Numbered from the stretch's first letter, positions 51,857 to 61,683 are shown. The stretch is 64,000 nt of DNA from Mobiluncus sp034180645 (GCF_034180645.1 NZ_JAXFNY010000003.1:62001-126000), one strand, 5' to 3'. Numbers and translations are program-made. The notes: a model not told the origin generated them from the sequence alone.

Positions 51857-52803
51857 TGGGCAAAACGATTCGAGCCGACGCCCAGTCCGGCGGGGACGAT
51901 GAAACCCCTGACCGCCAGCGCCCTTACCCGCGGGTCAGAACTTTTGCCCGGCGCGGGGACCGCATGGGCCAAACTCTGGAAAAGACGTTTGAAAAGTACA
52001 AAGACGCCTACCTGTTGGACGTGAAACGCGGGGCGGGGCCGACGATGGCGGCCGAGGGGGAGCGCTTGGACCCCCGCGTCGTGTTTGGCCGCGAGGCTCC
52101 GCTCATTGTCGAGGTTGGCTGCGGTAACGGCGAGCAAATCACTCACGCTGCCGCGCTGCACCCGGAAAATAATTACTTGGGATTTGAAGTGTGGCTGCCG
52201 GGGGTGGCGAAAATCGTGTCCTCCGCCGTGCGTAACTACGACGGCTTGCCCAACCTGAAAGTCGCGGACGTCGACGCCCTGCAAGCCCTACCCATTCTGC
52301 TCGGTGAGGCGACGGTACACGAGATGTGGACGTTTTTCGCTGATCCATGGCCGAAAACTCGCCATCACAAGCGGCGTCTGGTGGCGCCGGAGTTTGCGGC
52401 CATTGTCGCCCGGCTGCTGGAAGACGGGGGGCGGTGGCGCCTGGCGACCGATTGGGACGACTACGCTTGGCAGCAACGTGACGTGGTTGAGTCCACCCTC
52501 GGATTGTCTAACCCGCACGTTGGCCAGCGTCCCGATGTCAACGATCCACAAGGGCAGCGCGGCGGTTTTGCGCCGCGTTTCGACGGTCGGGTGGTGACGG
52601 CGTTCGAGCGTCGGGCCGCCCGAGAAGGCCGTGACGTCCATGATTTGTGCGCGGTGCGCCTGGCGCGCGGGTCGTCAGAAGAACGTGAACAGGCGGCGTC
52701 GTTCCAGGTAACGGCCCGTTTAGGGCGGGTTAGCGCCACCGAGAAGCCCGCCGAGTCCGGGTTTACGCCCAGCGAGCCGTGGTACGGGGCGGGCGAAGCC
52801 TGA
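51856..52803 (+). CDS. trmB: tRNA (guanine-N7-)-methyltransferase
   Basis: The protein is 315 aa. SAM site IVEVGCGNGEQ near residue 84, and the family-specific FFADPWPKTRHHKRR near 160 with the following LATDWDDYA. It makes m7G46 in tRNA. The first ~60 residues and the C-terminal ~40 are extra compared with the usual ~220 aa. It is coupled to lepA (one-base overlap) and hemW (TGATG). Confidence 0.92.
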   Translation: MGKTIRADAQSGGDDETPDRQRPYPRVRTFARRGDRMGQTLEKTFEKYKDAYLLDVKRGAGPTMAAEGERLDPRVVFGREAPLIVEVGCGNGEQITHAAALHPENNYLGFEVWLPGVAKIVSSAVRNYDGLPNLKVADVDALQALPILLGEATVHEMWTFFADPWPKTRHHKRRLVAPEFAAIVARLLEDGGRWRLATDWDDYAWQQRDVVESTLGLSNPHVGQRPDVNDPQGQRGGFAPRFDGRVVTAFERRAAREGRDVHDLCAVRLARGSSEEREQAASFQVTARLGRVSATEKPAESGFTPSEPWYGAGEA

Positions 52804-54230
52804 TGGGTTCGCCGCGCACGCTCTGTGCTTACGTGCATGTGCCGTACTGCCTGCGGCGTTGCGGCTACTGCGATTTCAATACGTACTCGAATTTGTTGCT
52901 GGGGCCCGGCGTGGGGGGATACGCGGCGGCGTTACTCCAGGAAGTCGGCCTGTATGCGCCGGTTTTTTCCGGCGCTGATGCGGCGTGCCAGGGCGGCGGT
53001 CACAAGGTCGGTGCTGTTCACGAGGGCGGTGCCGGTGGCGTTGGTGCTGGTCATGCTGGTGCTGGTTGCCAGGACTGTCGCGCCTTGGCCAGCGTGTTCT
53101 TTGGCGGGGGAACCCCGACAGTCTTACCGGCGGCCGATTTGGTGCGAGTCTTGCGCGGCCTGAGCGAAACTTTCGGGCTGGTGCCGGGCGCGGAAGTAAC
53201 GACCGAGGCAAACCCCGACACAGTGACGCCGCAGTATTTGGAAGCCCTGGCGGCGGGCGGTTTTACGCGGGTGTCCTTTGGAATGCAGTCGGCCATTCCC
53301 GCCGTGTTAGCGACTTTGGACCGGACGCATCAGCAAAAGCACCTGGTGGCAGGCGTGCGGGCAGCGCGCGCGCAGGGACTGGAGGTCAGCGTGGACCTCA
53401 TCTATGGCACGCCGACAGAGAGCTTGGCGGATTGGCGGTCCTCCCTGAATGCCGCGCTGGAACTTGGGGTAGACCACGTGTCCTGCTACGCCCTGGTCAT
53501 CGAGCCGGGCACCGCGCTGGGACGCGCCCTCGCGCAGGGTGAAATCCCCCCGGTGGATCCCGACGACCAGGCGGATAAATACGAGCTGGCTGATGAGACG
53601 CTCAGCGCGGCGGGTCTGGAATGGTACGAGATTTCCAACTGGGCGCGCCCGGGCCACGAATGCCGTCACAACCTGGCCTATTGGCAAAACCAAGATTGGT
53701 ACGGTTTCGGGCCTGGCGCCCACTCTCACCTGGGCAGCACGCGCTATTGGAACCTGCGCCACCCCGCGAAGTGGGCGCAGTCCCTGCAGGCGGGCCACCG
53801 GCCTGTTGACGACCAGGAATTCATCACCGGTGAAAGCGCCCGCCTGGAAAAACTCCTGCTGAATCTGCGTCTGCGTCAGGGTTTGGATTTGGGTGAATAT
53901 GCCCGAGAGTTCGGGGTTGACGCGGCGGCTTTGCTTTGTGAGGCGCACGAGTTGGCTGGGGAGGGCTTGCTGGACGGCGCGCTGCTACCCGGTGGTGACT
54001 CGCTGCCGGACTGCGAGTTGATGCAAAAGGGCGGTTCACTGCCGGTCGGACAGCTTTCACAGGTGGGCGAGCTGCCGCAGGCGGACGGGCTGCCCCGGGG
54101 GGACGAGCTTTTGCATCAGGACGGGTCGGCACCCGACGCTCTGACCAGCGGCGCGGGTCGAGCGGTGCTGACCCGGCGCGGACGCCTGCTGGCTGACACG
54201 GTCATTCAACGCCTGGCGGGGGTGTCATAG
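52803..54230 (+). CDS. hemW: HemW-type radical SAM protein (coproporphyrinogen III oxidase-like)
   Basis: The protein is 475 aa from the ATG overlapping the trmB stop. The 4Fe-4S/SAM motif is HVPYCLRRCGYCDF near residue 12, with FFGGGTPT near 99 and EANPDTVT near 139. HemW proteins are heme chaperones rather than true oxidases; they usually carry CxxxCxxC as here. Two low-complexity inserts set this copy apart: a Gly/His/Ala stretch near 58-90, and a repetitive Leu-Pro-Gly-Asp tract near 400-450 before the end. The lepA-hemW linkage is classical. Confidence 0.88.
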   Translation: MGSPRTLCAYVHVPYCLRRCGYCDFNTYSNLLLGPGVGGYAAALLQEVGLYAPVFSGADAACQGGGHKVGAVHEGGAGGVGAGHAGAGCQDCRALASVFFGGGTPTVLPAADLVRVLRGLSETFGLVPGAEVTTEANPDTVTPQYLEALAAGGFTRVSFGMQSAIPAVLATLDRTHQQKHLVAGVRAARAQGLEVSVDLIYGTPTESLADWRSSLNAALELGVDHVSCYALVIEPGTALGRALAQGEIPPVDPDDQADKYELADETLSAAGLEWYEISNWARPGHECRHNLAYWQNQDWYGFGPGAHSHLGSTRYWNLRHPAKWAQSLQAGHRPVDDQEFITGESARLEKLLLNLRLRQGLDLGEYAREFGVDAAALLCEAHELAGEGLLDGALLPGGDSLPDCELMQKGGSLPVGQLSQVGELPQADGLPRGDELLHQDGSAPDALTSGAGRAVLTRRGRLLADTVIQRLAGVS

Positions 54231-54785
54231 AAGTGTCCGGGCTGCGAACGTTCGCGACACACCGCAGCCGAACTTCCCACCTACTTCCCACTTAACTTCC
54301 CCAAGTGTTAAGTTAAGTGGGAAGTTCGGGTTAAGTACCAGGCGCAAAGGGGCGCGGTCGGCAGAACGTCCTCACAGTGTTCGGCGAAAAACTCTGTATA
54401 AAACTGGCGAAAAACTCTGTATGGCTAGGTCACGTACACCCGGGCGAACGGGGTGATGGTCGTTCCGCTTTCGGCTCTGCGAAACTAAGCCCCGCTTGGT
54501 GGAGAGCGGGGCAGCGGGGAGGATTGTTCGGACATGGTGGTCAAGATTTGGTAAAGCAAAAAAAAGATTTGCTCGTTAGCGGCCCTGTGACCAGCGCTTT
54601 GAGGCACTGACCTGCAATTATGGAAAATCACTGGAATGTATGCGAGGTTTCGCTGAAATGAAGCCAAAAGGCTCAGAATTGGACGTGTGTAGCCGAACAA
54701 ATTACTTGAGTGTTCGGAACACTGTGCTGACCCCGTCCGGAAGGGGCAGTGCGCGAATCCATGGATGGTATTCGAGGAGGATAAA
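54231..54785. other. Non-coding region with a 16-bp-arm hairpin and a short direct repeat
   Basis: A perfect hairpin occupies 54283-54325 (arms ACTTCCCACTTAACTT and complement, 11-nt loop) without a T-run. GGCGAAAAACTCTGTAT occurs twice around 54383-54422. No convincing gene is seen. The region should contain the promoter of the giant surface protein. Confidence 0.4.
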
Positions 54786-57700
54786 GTGGAGACATACAGC
54801 CACGTTGTAGTGAAGAAGATGCGCCGCGCGGGCATTGTGAGTCTGTTCGCGGTTGGTTTAGCTTTTACGGGTGTCGCCCCGGCCAATGCTATTAGTGGGG
54901 GGAACTTTCAAACCCAGGATTTGGGTCAAAATGGTCAGGCGGTGGCCTTGCTGCAGGTACCTATCCCCGGTTCTCCTGTGTTGGCGTATCGGAGCTGTGC
55001 AGGCGTGTTGACGAAGCCTGACGAAGTGCTGACTTCGAACGACTGTTTCTCGTTCTCGAATGACCCGTACAAGGACGTGTTTAATCGCAAAAACTCTACT
55101 ATGGAGGCATTAGCTCAACGGACCGCGCGCATCACCTTCGGTAAGGATGCCGTGAGCAATACGAATGCGGATAAGCGCGTGTATTTCTCCGTGCGTGTCG
55201 AACCGTTCAACCCCACCACTCTGGGCTTGGCAGTGGTACAGCTGGATCGTCCAGTAGAGGGAATCACTCCGGTGACGAAAGCTGAGGGAATGGCCAAAGA
55301 TGGCGACGGCTTGAACATGGTGGGTTGGGAATCGACCGACTTTGTGCCCCATCCCGGTTCGTTCACCAAGAACATCACCAGTTCTGATTTGCGCATTGCC
55401 TACCATCCCGGTGGTGGGAAGAGCTACTACAGTTCTCCCCAGTCGTGGCAGACTTTCTTGGATCAAAACATGACTATCCCGAAACTGGATATGCCCGGAG
55501 TTAACGATAAAAACGGGGTGGTTCCGGCTTTTGCCCTAGCGGGATGGCGTCCGGCAAAAGAAGTCAATAAGGAACTCGGTACGCCTGTACTGACGGGGGA
55601 CGGTAAACTCCGGGGTATCCTGGTGGGCTACGATGTCGCAGGCGACGCGGTGTTCCTGGATGCCGGCGAACCGAGCATTGCGGATCAGATTTTCCGCGAC
55701 CACACCCCGCCTGTTTTGGTCAATGCGAAGGATGCTGAAACCGAGTCGGCTTTGGCGACTCAATACAAGAATTTGCGGGATATGCTGTGTTCCGCTCCCG
55801 CCAACGATGTAGAGACCGCTGTTTACGACGCTGCTAAGGCCGATTTTGACGAAGCTGTAGAAAAATATTTAGCGCCCGATGGTGCCAAAGCAAAGTACGA
55901 CAAAGAGAAGCCAACTTATGACACGGCCAAAGCGAAGTATGAGGCAGCCAAAGCAACACATGACGCAGCTGCGTTAGTTTGGCAAAAAGCTGAGGAAGAT
56001 TGGGCTAAAGCTCAGAAAGACTTTGACGATGGCTTAATCGACGAAACTGCAAAGCAGGCCGCGTTGGCCGCCTATAGCGCGGCTCGGACTGTGTGGAAGC
56101 AGGCGGAAGACACTTTCAAGACAGAGAAAGCTGCTTGGGGTAGGGCTGAGTCGAATTTCAAACCTCTTAAAGAGGCTTATGAGGCAGCCGAGAAAGACTA
56201 TGAAGCTGCCCAAAATGCTTGGCAAAAAGCAGAAAATGAATATAATTCCACCGGGAAGAGAACCCCTATTCTGGATAAGTTGGACAAGCGCTCGGCTGAA
56301 GCAGCCACCGACACGGCAAATTTGGTCAAAAGCTACAATGAGGCGGTGAAAAACGACGCATCCTGGATTTACACCATTCCGTCAACGCTTGACCCCATGC
56401 ATGCGCCGGTTTACAGCCTTACGACTGTAGACGATCCCCTGTATTTCCCGAATATGGCCACTGACCCAATCACATGGTCACAATACTGCCAGTCAACAGA
56501 AGGTGTCGATACCCTGGATATGTCGATGCTGTTCAAGCGTTCCGTGGCTGACCGGGCGGCATATCAGGCCGAAAAGGACAAGATTACCCAGCGTGTCAAG
56601 CAAGCTGAGCAGGAAAAGAACTTGGCCGACCAGGAATTAGATAAGGCTAAAAAACTGGAAGAAAAGAAACGTCAGCTCTTCAATGTTGATATTGCTGATC
56701 AACAGGCCAAGAAAGAGTACGAAGATGCGCAGGCTGCCACGAAGGTAGCCAAGCAGGAAGCTGACGCAAAGACTTCGGCTTGGGAAGTGCTGAAAGACCT
56801 AGAAGACCAGATTGTCAAGGGTCTCGATCCGGTGATTTTGGATGCCGAGAACGCTACCAAGAATGGCCTGGCAAATACGGCCAGCATGGTTAAAGCTGCT
56901 CAGGACAAGTGGATTGGTGAGGACACTGCGAAGCAGAAAGCGTTCGCTGATGCCCTGGACAAATACCTTCAGGCCAAGAAAAAGCTGTATGAATATGAAC
57001 AGGCCAAAGCTGCCAACGCTGACATAGACGCTGAGAATGCCACACATTGTCACCCCAATCCCACCCAGCCTACCCAGATGATTTGCGATGCGCCAGGCTA
57101 TCCCAAGGCCAGAGTGCCGGAGAACAAGCTGAGCGCTGCAGAGGAGGAAATCCTCAAGATAGATCCGAAGGACTCCTACCTTAAACCCGGTGCCGCTGAT
57201 TCCGAGATGAAACGTGACCTGGCGGGGATTAAGGATTACCTGAACAAGTCAGTACCCATCATGCTGGAGTCGCGTTACCAAATCTGGAATATGAAGCGCA
57301 TGACAGAAATGCTGCAGAAAGGCGAAAGCCTGAACGATGCCGACAAACAGCAGATGCAGCAGGAAATCATCGATATCCTGAAGAAACAGACTGACCTGGG
57401 AACCAAGATTCGTAGCCAGCACGGCAAGATGCAAGAGTCGTGGAACGAATTGGAAAAGCTCTATGCGTCCCTGCCTCAGGAAGTTAAAATCCAAATGGAC
57501 AAGAAGGGCTACAAAGAGGCTGTCAAGAAGTACAACGACGCCAAGCTGTCCTATGGGGGTGCCGAATCCGATTTGGCTAACCTGGCTGAAGTTCAAAATG
57601 ACTTGGCTGACGCAAATACCGCCGCCAAGATGGAGTCCCTGTTAAAGAAGGCCAGCAACGCTTACGCTAATTTGACCGACATTCTGCGTTCCTTGGAAGA

Positions 57701-59330
57701 TGCCACGAATGCGCTGGACAAGATTAATAACTACGGTCAAGCTGTGGTGGATGGCAACGTGCCAAAGGATAAAGATCCCGACCCGACTTGGGGCATGACC
57801 GAGACACAAAAGAAGGCCTACGAGGAGGCTTTGGCGAAGCAGAAGGCCGCTGAAGAAAAGGCTGCCGCCTTAGAGAAGGCAGAAGCCGATAAGAAGAAGG
57901 CCGCCGAAGAAGCCAAGAAGAAGGCTGAAGAAAAAGACAAGTCCGAAAAGGACAAGAAGAAGGACGAACAGGACAAGGAGCGTCTGGCTCGGGCGTTGTC
58001 CAAGAACACGTTGCGTGCCGATGGTTCCGACCGGGTGCTGACGGCTATTGCCGCTTGGAAGATGGGTAATTTCCCCGGCGACTCGGTAGTCCTGGTGGAT
58101 GGCAACGTTCATGCTGACGGCTTGTCCGCCACCCCGTTGGCCGCGGCTCTGCACGCCCCGGTCCTGTTGACCACGTGGAAGACCGGCCTGGAACCGGCGC
58201 TGCTGGATCAGCTGAAGGTCTCTGGCAAGAAGAACATCTATCTGGTCGGCGGTCAGGTGCCGATGAACCCCTACGACGAGTTCGAACTGAACGAGGCGGG
58301 GATGACGGTACACCGCATTGCCGGGCCGGATCGATTCAGCACCGCTGTGACTGTAAACCAGATGACCGAACCGCTGGTGGGAGCGGCTCCGCAGAAGCCG
58401 TTGAACCTGTACATCGCTGACGGTGTCGGTTTCCCGGATGCTTTGGTTGCCGGGGCGGCTGCCGGACGCACCGGTTCCCTGATGCTGTTGAGCAAGGGTA
58501 ACACTTTGGACCCGAACATCTTCGGCTATATCTCGGCGTTGGGTCAGACCCGCCCGTTGACGATTACGGCGGTTGGTGGTCCGGCGGTGCACGCCGTCCA
58601 GAACACCCCGTGGCCTACGACCATGTCGGTGAATATTAAACCGATTATGGGCAAGGATCGTTACGAAACAGCTGCTATGACTGCGGGTACGCAGGCGGGA
58701 ACCACCGCGGCGGTGCTGGTCACCGGCCAGGACTTCCCGGATGCTTTGTCCGGCGGTGCTTTGGCCGTGGATCAAAATGCGGCTTTGGTGTTGACCAAGA
58801 CCGAAGAACTGCCTCCGTCCTCCTACCAGGCGTTGCAGCGCTACGGCTCCAATAAGACCATCGTGGTCGGTGGTCCGGGAGCGGTCAGTGCGAAGGTGGC
58901 CGAACTGGTTAACGGCGCGGCTCTGGAAAACCCGGATTCCGTCAACGTGACCGGAACACTGAAGGAACGCGAGGAAGTGAAGGCGGCTGCGGCGGCGAAA
59001 CTGGCCGAGTTGCAAGAACGGAAACTCGAAGCCATTAAGAAGGGCGATTGGGACGCTCTGGCCGAAATAGAGAAGGAGAACCAGAAGGCTCAAAGCGTTT
59101 TGAGTCGCTACAGCACTCCGAGCCGGGCGGCCGGTGGGATGCGCACTCCGGCCAGTGCTGGAACGAACAACTCTCTGGATTATGTCCAGAGCCTGCTGAG
59201 GTCCGGAAACTCGATGCAGGACGTGTTCAACAAGATGGGCGTGAGTTCCATCAGCCAGTTGGCGCACCTGATAAGCACGGGTTCTCCAACCTCGGCGAGC
59301 ATGCCGTATCCTAATCCGACATTCTCCTGA
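54786..59330 (+). CDS. Giant surface protein: trypsin-fold pseudo-protease, coiled coil and three CWB2 repeats
   Basis: The protein is about 1514 aa from GTG 54786, preceded by GAGGAGG at five bases; ATG 54765 would place the RBS inside the gene. A signal peptide (ending PANA, about residue 37) leads into a region resembling the trypsin-like S1 fold. The loop that should hold the catalytic His reads VLTSNDCF, and the loop that should hold GDSGGP reads ELGTPVLTGDGKLRG, so His and Ser are both lost. Residues about 320-1060 are nearly continuous Ala/Lys/Glu-rich coiled coil. Three CWB2 repeats follow at about 1072-1378 (RADGSDRVLT, IAGPDRFSTA and MGKDRYETA, with VVGGPGAVSA). A helical tail ends the chain. 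It is likely a wall-attached fibrous adhesin or scaffold. Confidence 0.85.
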   Translation: METYSHVVVKKMRRAGIVSLFAVGLAFTGVAPANAISGGNFQTQDLGQNGQAVALLQVPIPGSPVLAYRSCAGVLTKPDEVLTSNDCFSFSNDPYKDVFNRKNSTMEALAQRTARITFGKDAVSNTNADKRVYFSVRVEPFNPTTLGLAVVQLDRPVEGITPVTKAEGMAKDGDGLNMVGWESTDFVPHPGSFTKNITSSDLRIAYHPGGGKSYYSSPQSWQTFLDQNMTIPKLDMPGVNDKNGVVPAFALAGWRPAKEVNKELGTPVLTGDGKLRGILVGYDVAGDAVFLDAGEPSIADQIFRDHTPPVLVNAKDAETESALATQYKNLRDMLCSAPANDVETAVYDAAKADFDEAVEKYLAPDGAKAKYDKEKPTYDTAKAKYEAAKATHDAAALVWQKAEEDWAKAQKDFDDGLIDETAKQAALAAYSAARTVWKQAEDTFKTEKAAWGRAESNFKPLKEAYEAAEKDYEAAQNAWQKAENEYNSTGKRTPILDKLDKRSAEAATDTANLVKSYNEAVKNDASWIYTIPSTLDPMHAPVYSLTTVDDPLYFPNMATDPITWSQYCQSTEGVDTLDMSMLFKRSVADRAAYQAEKDKITQRVKQAEQEKNLADQELDKAKKLEEKKRQLFNVDIADQQAKKEYEDAQAATKVAKQEADAKTSAWEVLKDLEDQIVKGLDPVILDAENATKNGLANTASMVKAAQDKWIGEDTAKQKAFADALDKYLQAKKKLYEYEQAKAANADIDAENATHCHPNPTQPTQMICDAPGYPKARVPENKLSAAEEEILKIDPKDSYLKPGAADSEMKRDLAGIKDYLNKSVPIMLESRYQIWNMKRMTEMLQKGESLNDADKQQMQQEIIDILKKQTDLGTKIRSQHGKMQESWNELEKLYASLPQEVKIQMDKKGYKEAVKKYNDAKLSYGGAESDLANLAEVQNDLADANTAAKMESLLKKASNAYANLTDILRSLEDATNALDKINNYGQAVVDGNVPKDKDPDPTWGMTETQKKAYEEALAKQKAAEEKAAALEKAEADKKKAAEEAKKKAEEKDKSEKDKKKDEQDKERLARALSKNTLRADGSDRVLTAIAAWKMGNFPGDSVVLVDGNVHADGLSATPLAAALHAPVLLTTWKTGLEPALLDQLKVSGKKNIYLVGGQVPMNPYDEFELNEAGMTVHRIAGPDRFSTAVTVNQMTEPLVGAAPQKPLNLYIADGVGFPDALVAGAAAGRTGSLMLLSKGNTLDPNIFGYISALGQTRPLTITAVGGPAVHAVQNTPWPTTMSVNIKPIMGKDRYETAAMTAGTQAGTTAAVLVTGQDFPDALSGGALAVDQNAALVLTKTEELPPSSYQALQRYGSNKTIVVGGPGAVSAKVAELVNGAALENPDSVNVTGTLKEREEVKAAAAAKLAELQERKLEAIKKGDWDALAEIEKENQKAQSVLSRYSTPSRAAGGMRTPASAGTNNSLDYVQSLLRSGNSMQDVFNKMGVSSISQLAHLISTGSPTSASMPYPNPTFS

Positions 59331-59341
59331 TGAGACAGATT

Positions 59342-59373
59342 ATCCGGCCGGGTGGGCAACCATCCGGCCGGAT
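59342..59373 (+). terminator. Terminator after the giant surface protein
   Basis: ATCCGGCCGGGTGG pairs with CCATCCGGCCGGAT (14 bp, one G-U) around GCAA. It lies 11 bp after the stop. Confidence 0.8.
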
Positions 59374-59487
59374 TGCATTTGCCATCATTAGGGGTCACAA
59401 GACCGGAATGCTGGTAGTTGGTTCGCTCCCGGTTTCGTGTGGTAGCCGAGCGTGCGCTGTAGACGAGTACGCGTTGTAGCCGAGCGT

Positions 59488-60639
59488 TTAGTCCTTGGTG
59501 AGGGGAGAGGGAGTGAGTGGGAACGGCGAGTTGTGAGGCGGCAAAATGCGGGCCAGAATCCCGCCCAGGATGGCCGTGGCCACCAACAGGGAAGTCAGGA
59601 TGGCGGAGGCCGTTCGCATAGCCGCGTCCGCATCAAAAGCCACCAGCAGGAATGGCGCCGTCACCCCTACAGCCAGGGTCGCCCCCGCTTCGGAACCAAT
59701 GATTTCCCCGGCCACTATGGACAGGACCAGGGTAAAAGCCAGCAGTATCATCATGGAGGCCCCGCCTCCGGCCAGGAAGTTGCGGGGAGCCGGCAGGGCG
59801 ACTTTCAGGAATCCCGCCAGCCACCAGGCTCCGGCTACGGTCGAAGCCACGTAAGCGACAATCAGCAGCGTCCGCACTCCGGCGTCCTGTAGCCAGTGCG
59901 GACGAGGCGCGCTCAGAAAGGCCGCGACCAGTACTGCAACCCAGACCACAGCGCCCAGCTCCACGATTCCCCACGGCGAAATCAGCAGCAGCAAGAAAGT
60001 AACCACAACCATCACAATCGGAAATATGAGTTGACGCAAGGATTGGGCGCGTGAGGACGAACGGCGGGTAGAGCCGTCCTCCGAGACCTCCGCGGTCGCT
60101 TTGGCGGTCGTCTTCCAGGATTCCCCGTCCGTGGAACGCATTTTCTTAAGGGTCATCTGGCTGATTTTTGGAGCTGAGAATACCGCCGCGCTCCCGGCCA
60201 GCAACGCCGTCGGTATCAGCACCAACAGCATCTGGAACAACAGGAAATGGTTGTCAGCATAGACGATAGTTCCGGCCGTAATCAGCAGAGCCACCGTAGT
60301 CATCGGCAGTCCTTGAATCGAGTTGCGCCAAGCCTCGCGCCGAGCCTGGGTGACTTGGCGTCCGCAGACGATGTGCAGGGCGGTGAAATACTTCTCCATC
60401 AGCCCGGACTCTATGAGAGTTCCGGCCACGCCGCCCCAGATGATGAGGCCCACAAAATTGAAGTTAGCGAAGGGCGTGACCACGCTCAAACTGGCCGAAA
60501 GCAGTGAGTCAGGGCTTGCGGTAACGATGAGGGTGCCGACCAGAGACGGCAGGCCAAGGGCAAAAATGACGGGCACCCGGGCCAGCAGCAGGACCGCAGC
60601 CAGGATGATGACAATCAGGGCGGCAATAGTTCCGGTCAT
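59488..60639 (-). CDS. Multi-pass permease-like membrane protein, possibly TRAP DctM-like
   Basis: The protein is 383 aa with about ten hydrophobic helices and a hydrophilic middle loop (about 165-200, many Ser/Thr/Arg). The N terminus LLLARVPVIFALGLPSLVG resembles the start of TRAP large permeases. The second half (LSIVAGEIIGSEAGATLAVG) could be the matching inverted repeat. Family DctM proteins are ~425 aa with a P-loop-like motif that I do not see clearly. No solute-binding DctP gene is nearby. Its start overlaps the stop of the upstream gene (ATGA). Assignment tentative. Confidence 0.5.
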   Translation of the reverse strand: MTGTIAALIVIILAAVLLLARVPVIFALGLPSLVGTLIVTASPDSLLSASLSVVTPFANFNFVGLIIWGGVAGTLIESGLMEKYFTALHIVCGRQVTQARREAWRNSIQGLPMTTVALLITAGTIVYADNHFLLFQMLLVLIPTALLAGSAAVFSAPKISQMTLKKMRSTDGESWKTTAKATAEVSEDGSTRRSSSRAQSLRQLIFPIVMVVVTFLLLLISPWGIVELGAVVWVAVLVAAFLSAPRPHWLQDAGVRTLLIVAYVASTVAGAWWLAGFLKVALPAPRNFLAGGGASMMILLAFTLVLSIVAGEIIGSEAGATLAVGVTAPFLLVAFDADAAMRTASAILTSLLVATAILGGILARILPPHNSPFPLTPSPLTKD

Positions 60640-61541
60640 TTGGTGCCTCCTTTCCGCGGGGTTTTCCCTTTGGGGACGATAGTGGGCTTTCCGGTAGTCC
60701 CCGGTTTCACGGAGGTGACTTTCAAGCGCTGCGGGGCAGGTTGCGTGCCGCGGGAAGCTCCCGCGTTTTTCGCCGCGGTCTTTGCTGCAGATTTTGCCGC
60801 AGTCCGTGCCGAAGGTTTTGGTTTCGTGGTGGTTCGGGTTGTCTGGCTGGGTCGAGTGCTCATTACCGGCCGAGGTGAAGGCAAGCTGACGGAATCATCG
60901 GAAAGTGCCTTCAGCAGGAGGACTAGCGAACGAATCCCCAAGACCAATAAAGTTATACCTAAAATCAGTATTGGAATGAATTGAATAGCCAGGGGAATCC
61001 CGACAATCATCAGCGGCTGCCCACCCGACACAAAGCAGGCGTAACCGCCGAGGAATAGGATGACCAGGGAAAACAGTATCGTGGCCAGCGATTCCAGGAG
61101 CACACTGAATCGGGGCTGCGCGCCCGAAAAAGCCAGGTGGGGCAATCCCCAGGCCAGATAAGCCCCAATAATTGCGGCCACAGCCGCCCATACCGCCAGC
61201 ACCGCCGCGTACTGTTCCACCGCCAACATGAGCTTTAAAGCCGGCGAATTCTGATGGTTCAACCAGGTTTCCGGAGCAGCCAGAAACAGCCCGCCCTTTC
61301 CCAAATGGGCCCAGCGGGTCACGCCGTGAATAATGGCCAAAACTGCAGCCAGCGCCGACAGAACCATCATGGCCAGCCCGGTGTAGTTCAACCAGACGTT
61401 TTGCGATGAGGTCGCGGCATCAGCGGAACTGACAGCAGGAGAACTGGCCGAAGGGGTCTCGTTCGCTTCGTTCTGTTGGCTTGCTGCGGGACGGGACGCA
61501 CTCGGTATAGGACGTGAGGAAGATGAAAAATCTGGGCTCAT
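60636..61541 (-). CDS. Four- or five-helix membrane protein with basic cytoplasmic tail
   Basis: The protein is 301 aa. A Ser/Pro/Ala-rich head (about 1-45) precedes helices at about 53-72, 105-130, 150-170 and 178-210. A Lys/Thr/Ser/Ala-rich tail of ~80 residues (SARTAAKSAAKTAAKNAG) resembles disordered nucleic-acid- or lipid-binding tails. Its stop overlaps the start of the permease-like gene, so the two are co-translated. A DctQ-like role is possible but unsupported. It is divergent from hrcA; the CIRCE lies between the genes. Confidence 0.5.
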   Translation of the reverse strand: MSPDFSSSSRPIPSASRPAASQQNEANETPSASSPAVSSADAATSSQNVWLNYTGLAMMVLSALAAVLAIIHGVTRWAHLGKGGLFLAAPETWLNHQNSPALKLMLAVEQYAAVLAVWAAVAAIIGAYLAWGLPHLAFSGAQPRFSVLLESLATILFSLVILFLGGYACFVSGGQPLMIVGIPLAIQFIPILILGITLLVLGIRSLVLLLKALSDDSVSLPSPRPVMSTRPSQTTRTTTKPKPSARTAAKSAAKTAAKNAGASRGTQPAPQRLKVTSVKPGTTGKPTIVPKGKTPRKGGTK

Positions 61542-61656
61542 GTTTAGATTTTACAAGGACAAAGGGGGGCAAGTGTGGACAAGCGCGGGGAAAACCGCGA
61601 GGCTTGCCGGTCTTTTGGGGCGTGCGGTGGGAGTTTTGCGCCGAAGCGGGGTAAGA

Positions 61657-61683
61657 TTAGCAATCGGAGGTTGTGAGTGCTAA
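61657..61683. promoter_or_regulatory. CIRCE element (HrcA operator)
   Basis: TTAGCAATC-N9-GAGTGCTAA matches the CIRCE consensus TTAGCACTC-N9-GAGTGCTAA with one mismatch in the left half. It stands 60 bp upstream of hrcA and 115 bp from the divergent membrane-protein gene, so HrcA is expected to repress its own operon. Confidence 0.9.

Noticed and set aside
52803..54230. True oxygen-independent coproporphyrinogen oxidase HemN
   Set aside because: The cysteine motif, length and lepA linkage fit HemW rather than HemN.
54377..54610. 77-aa frame upstream of the giant surface gene
   Set aside because: It lacks an RBS and similarity, and overlaps the direct repeat.
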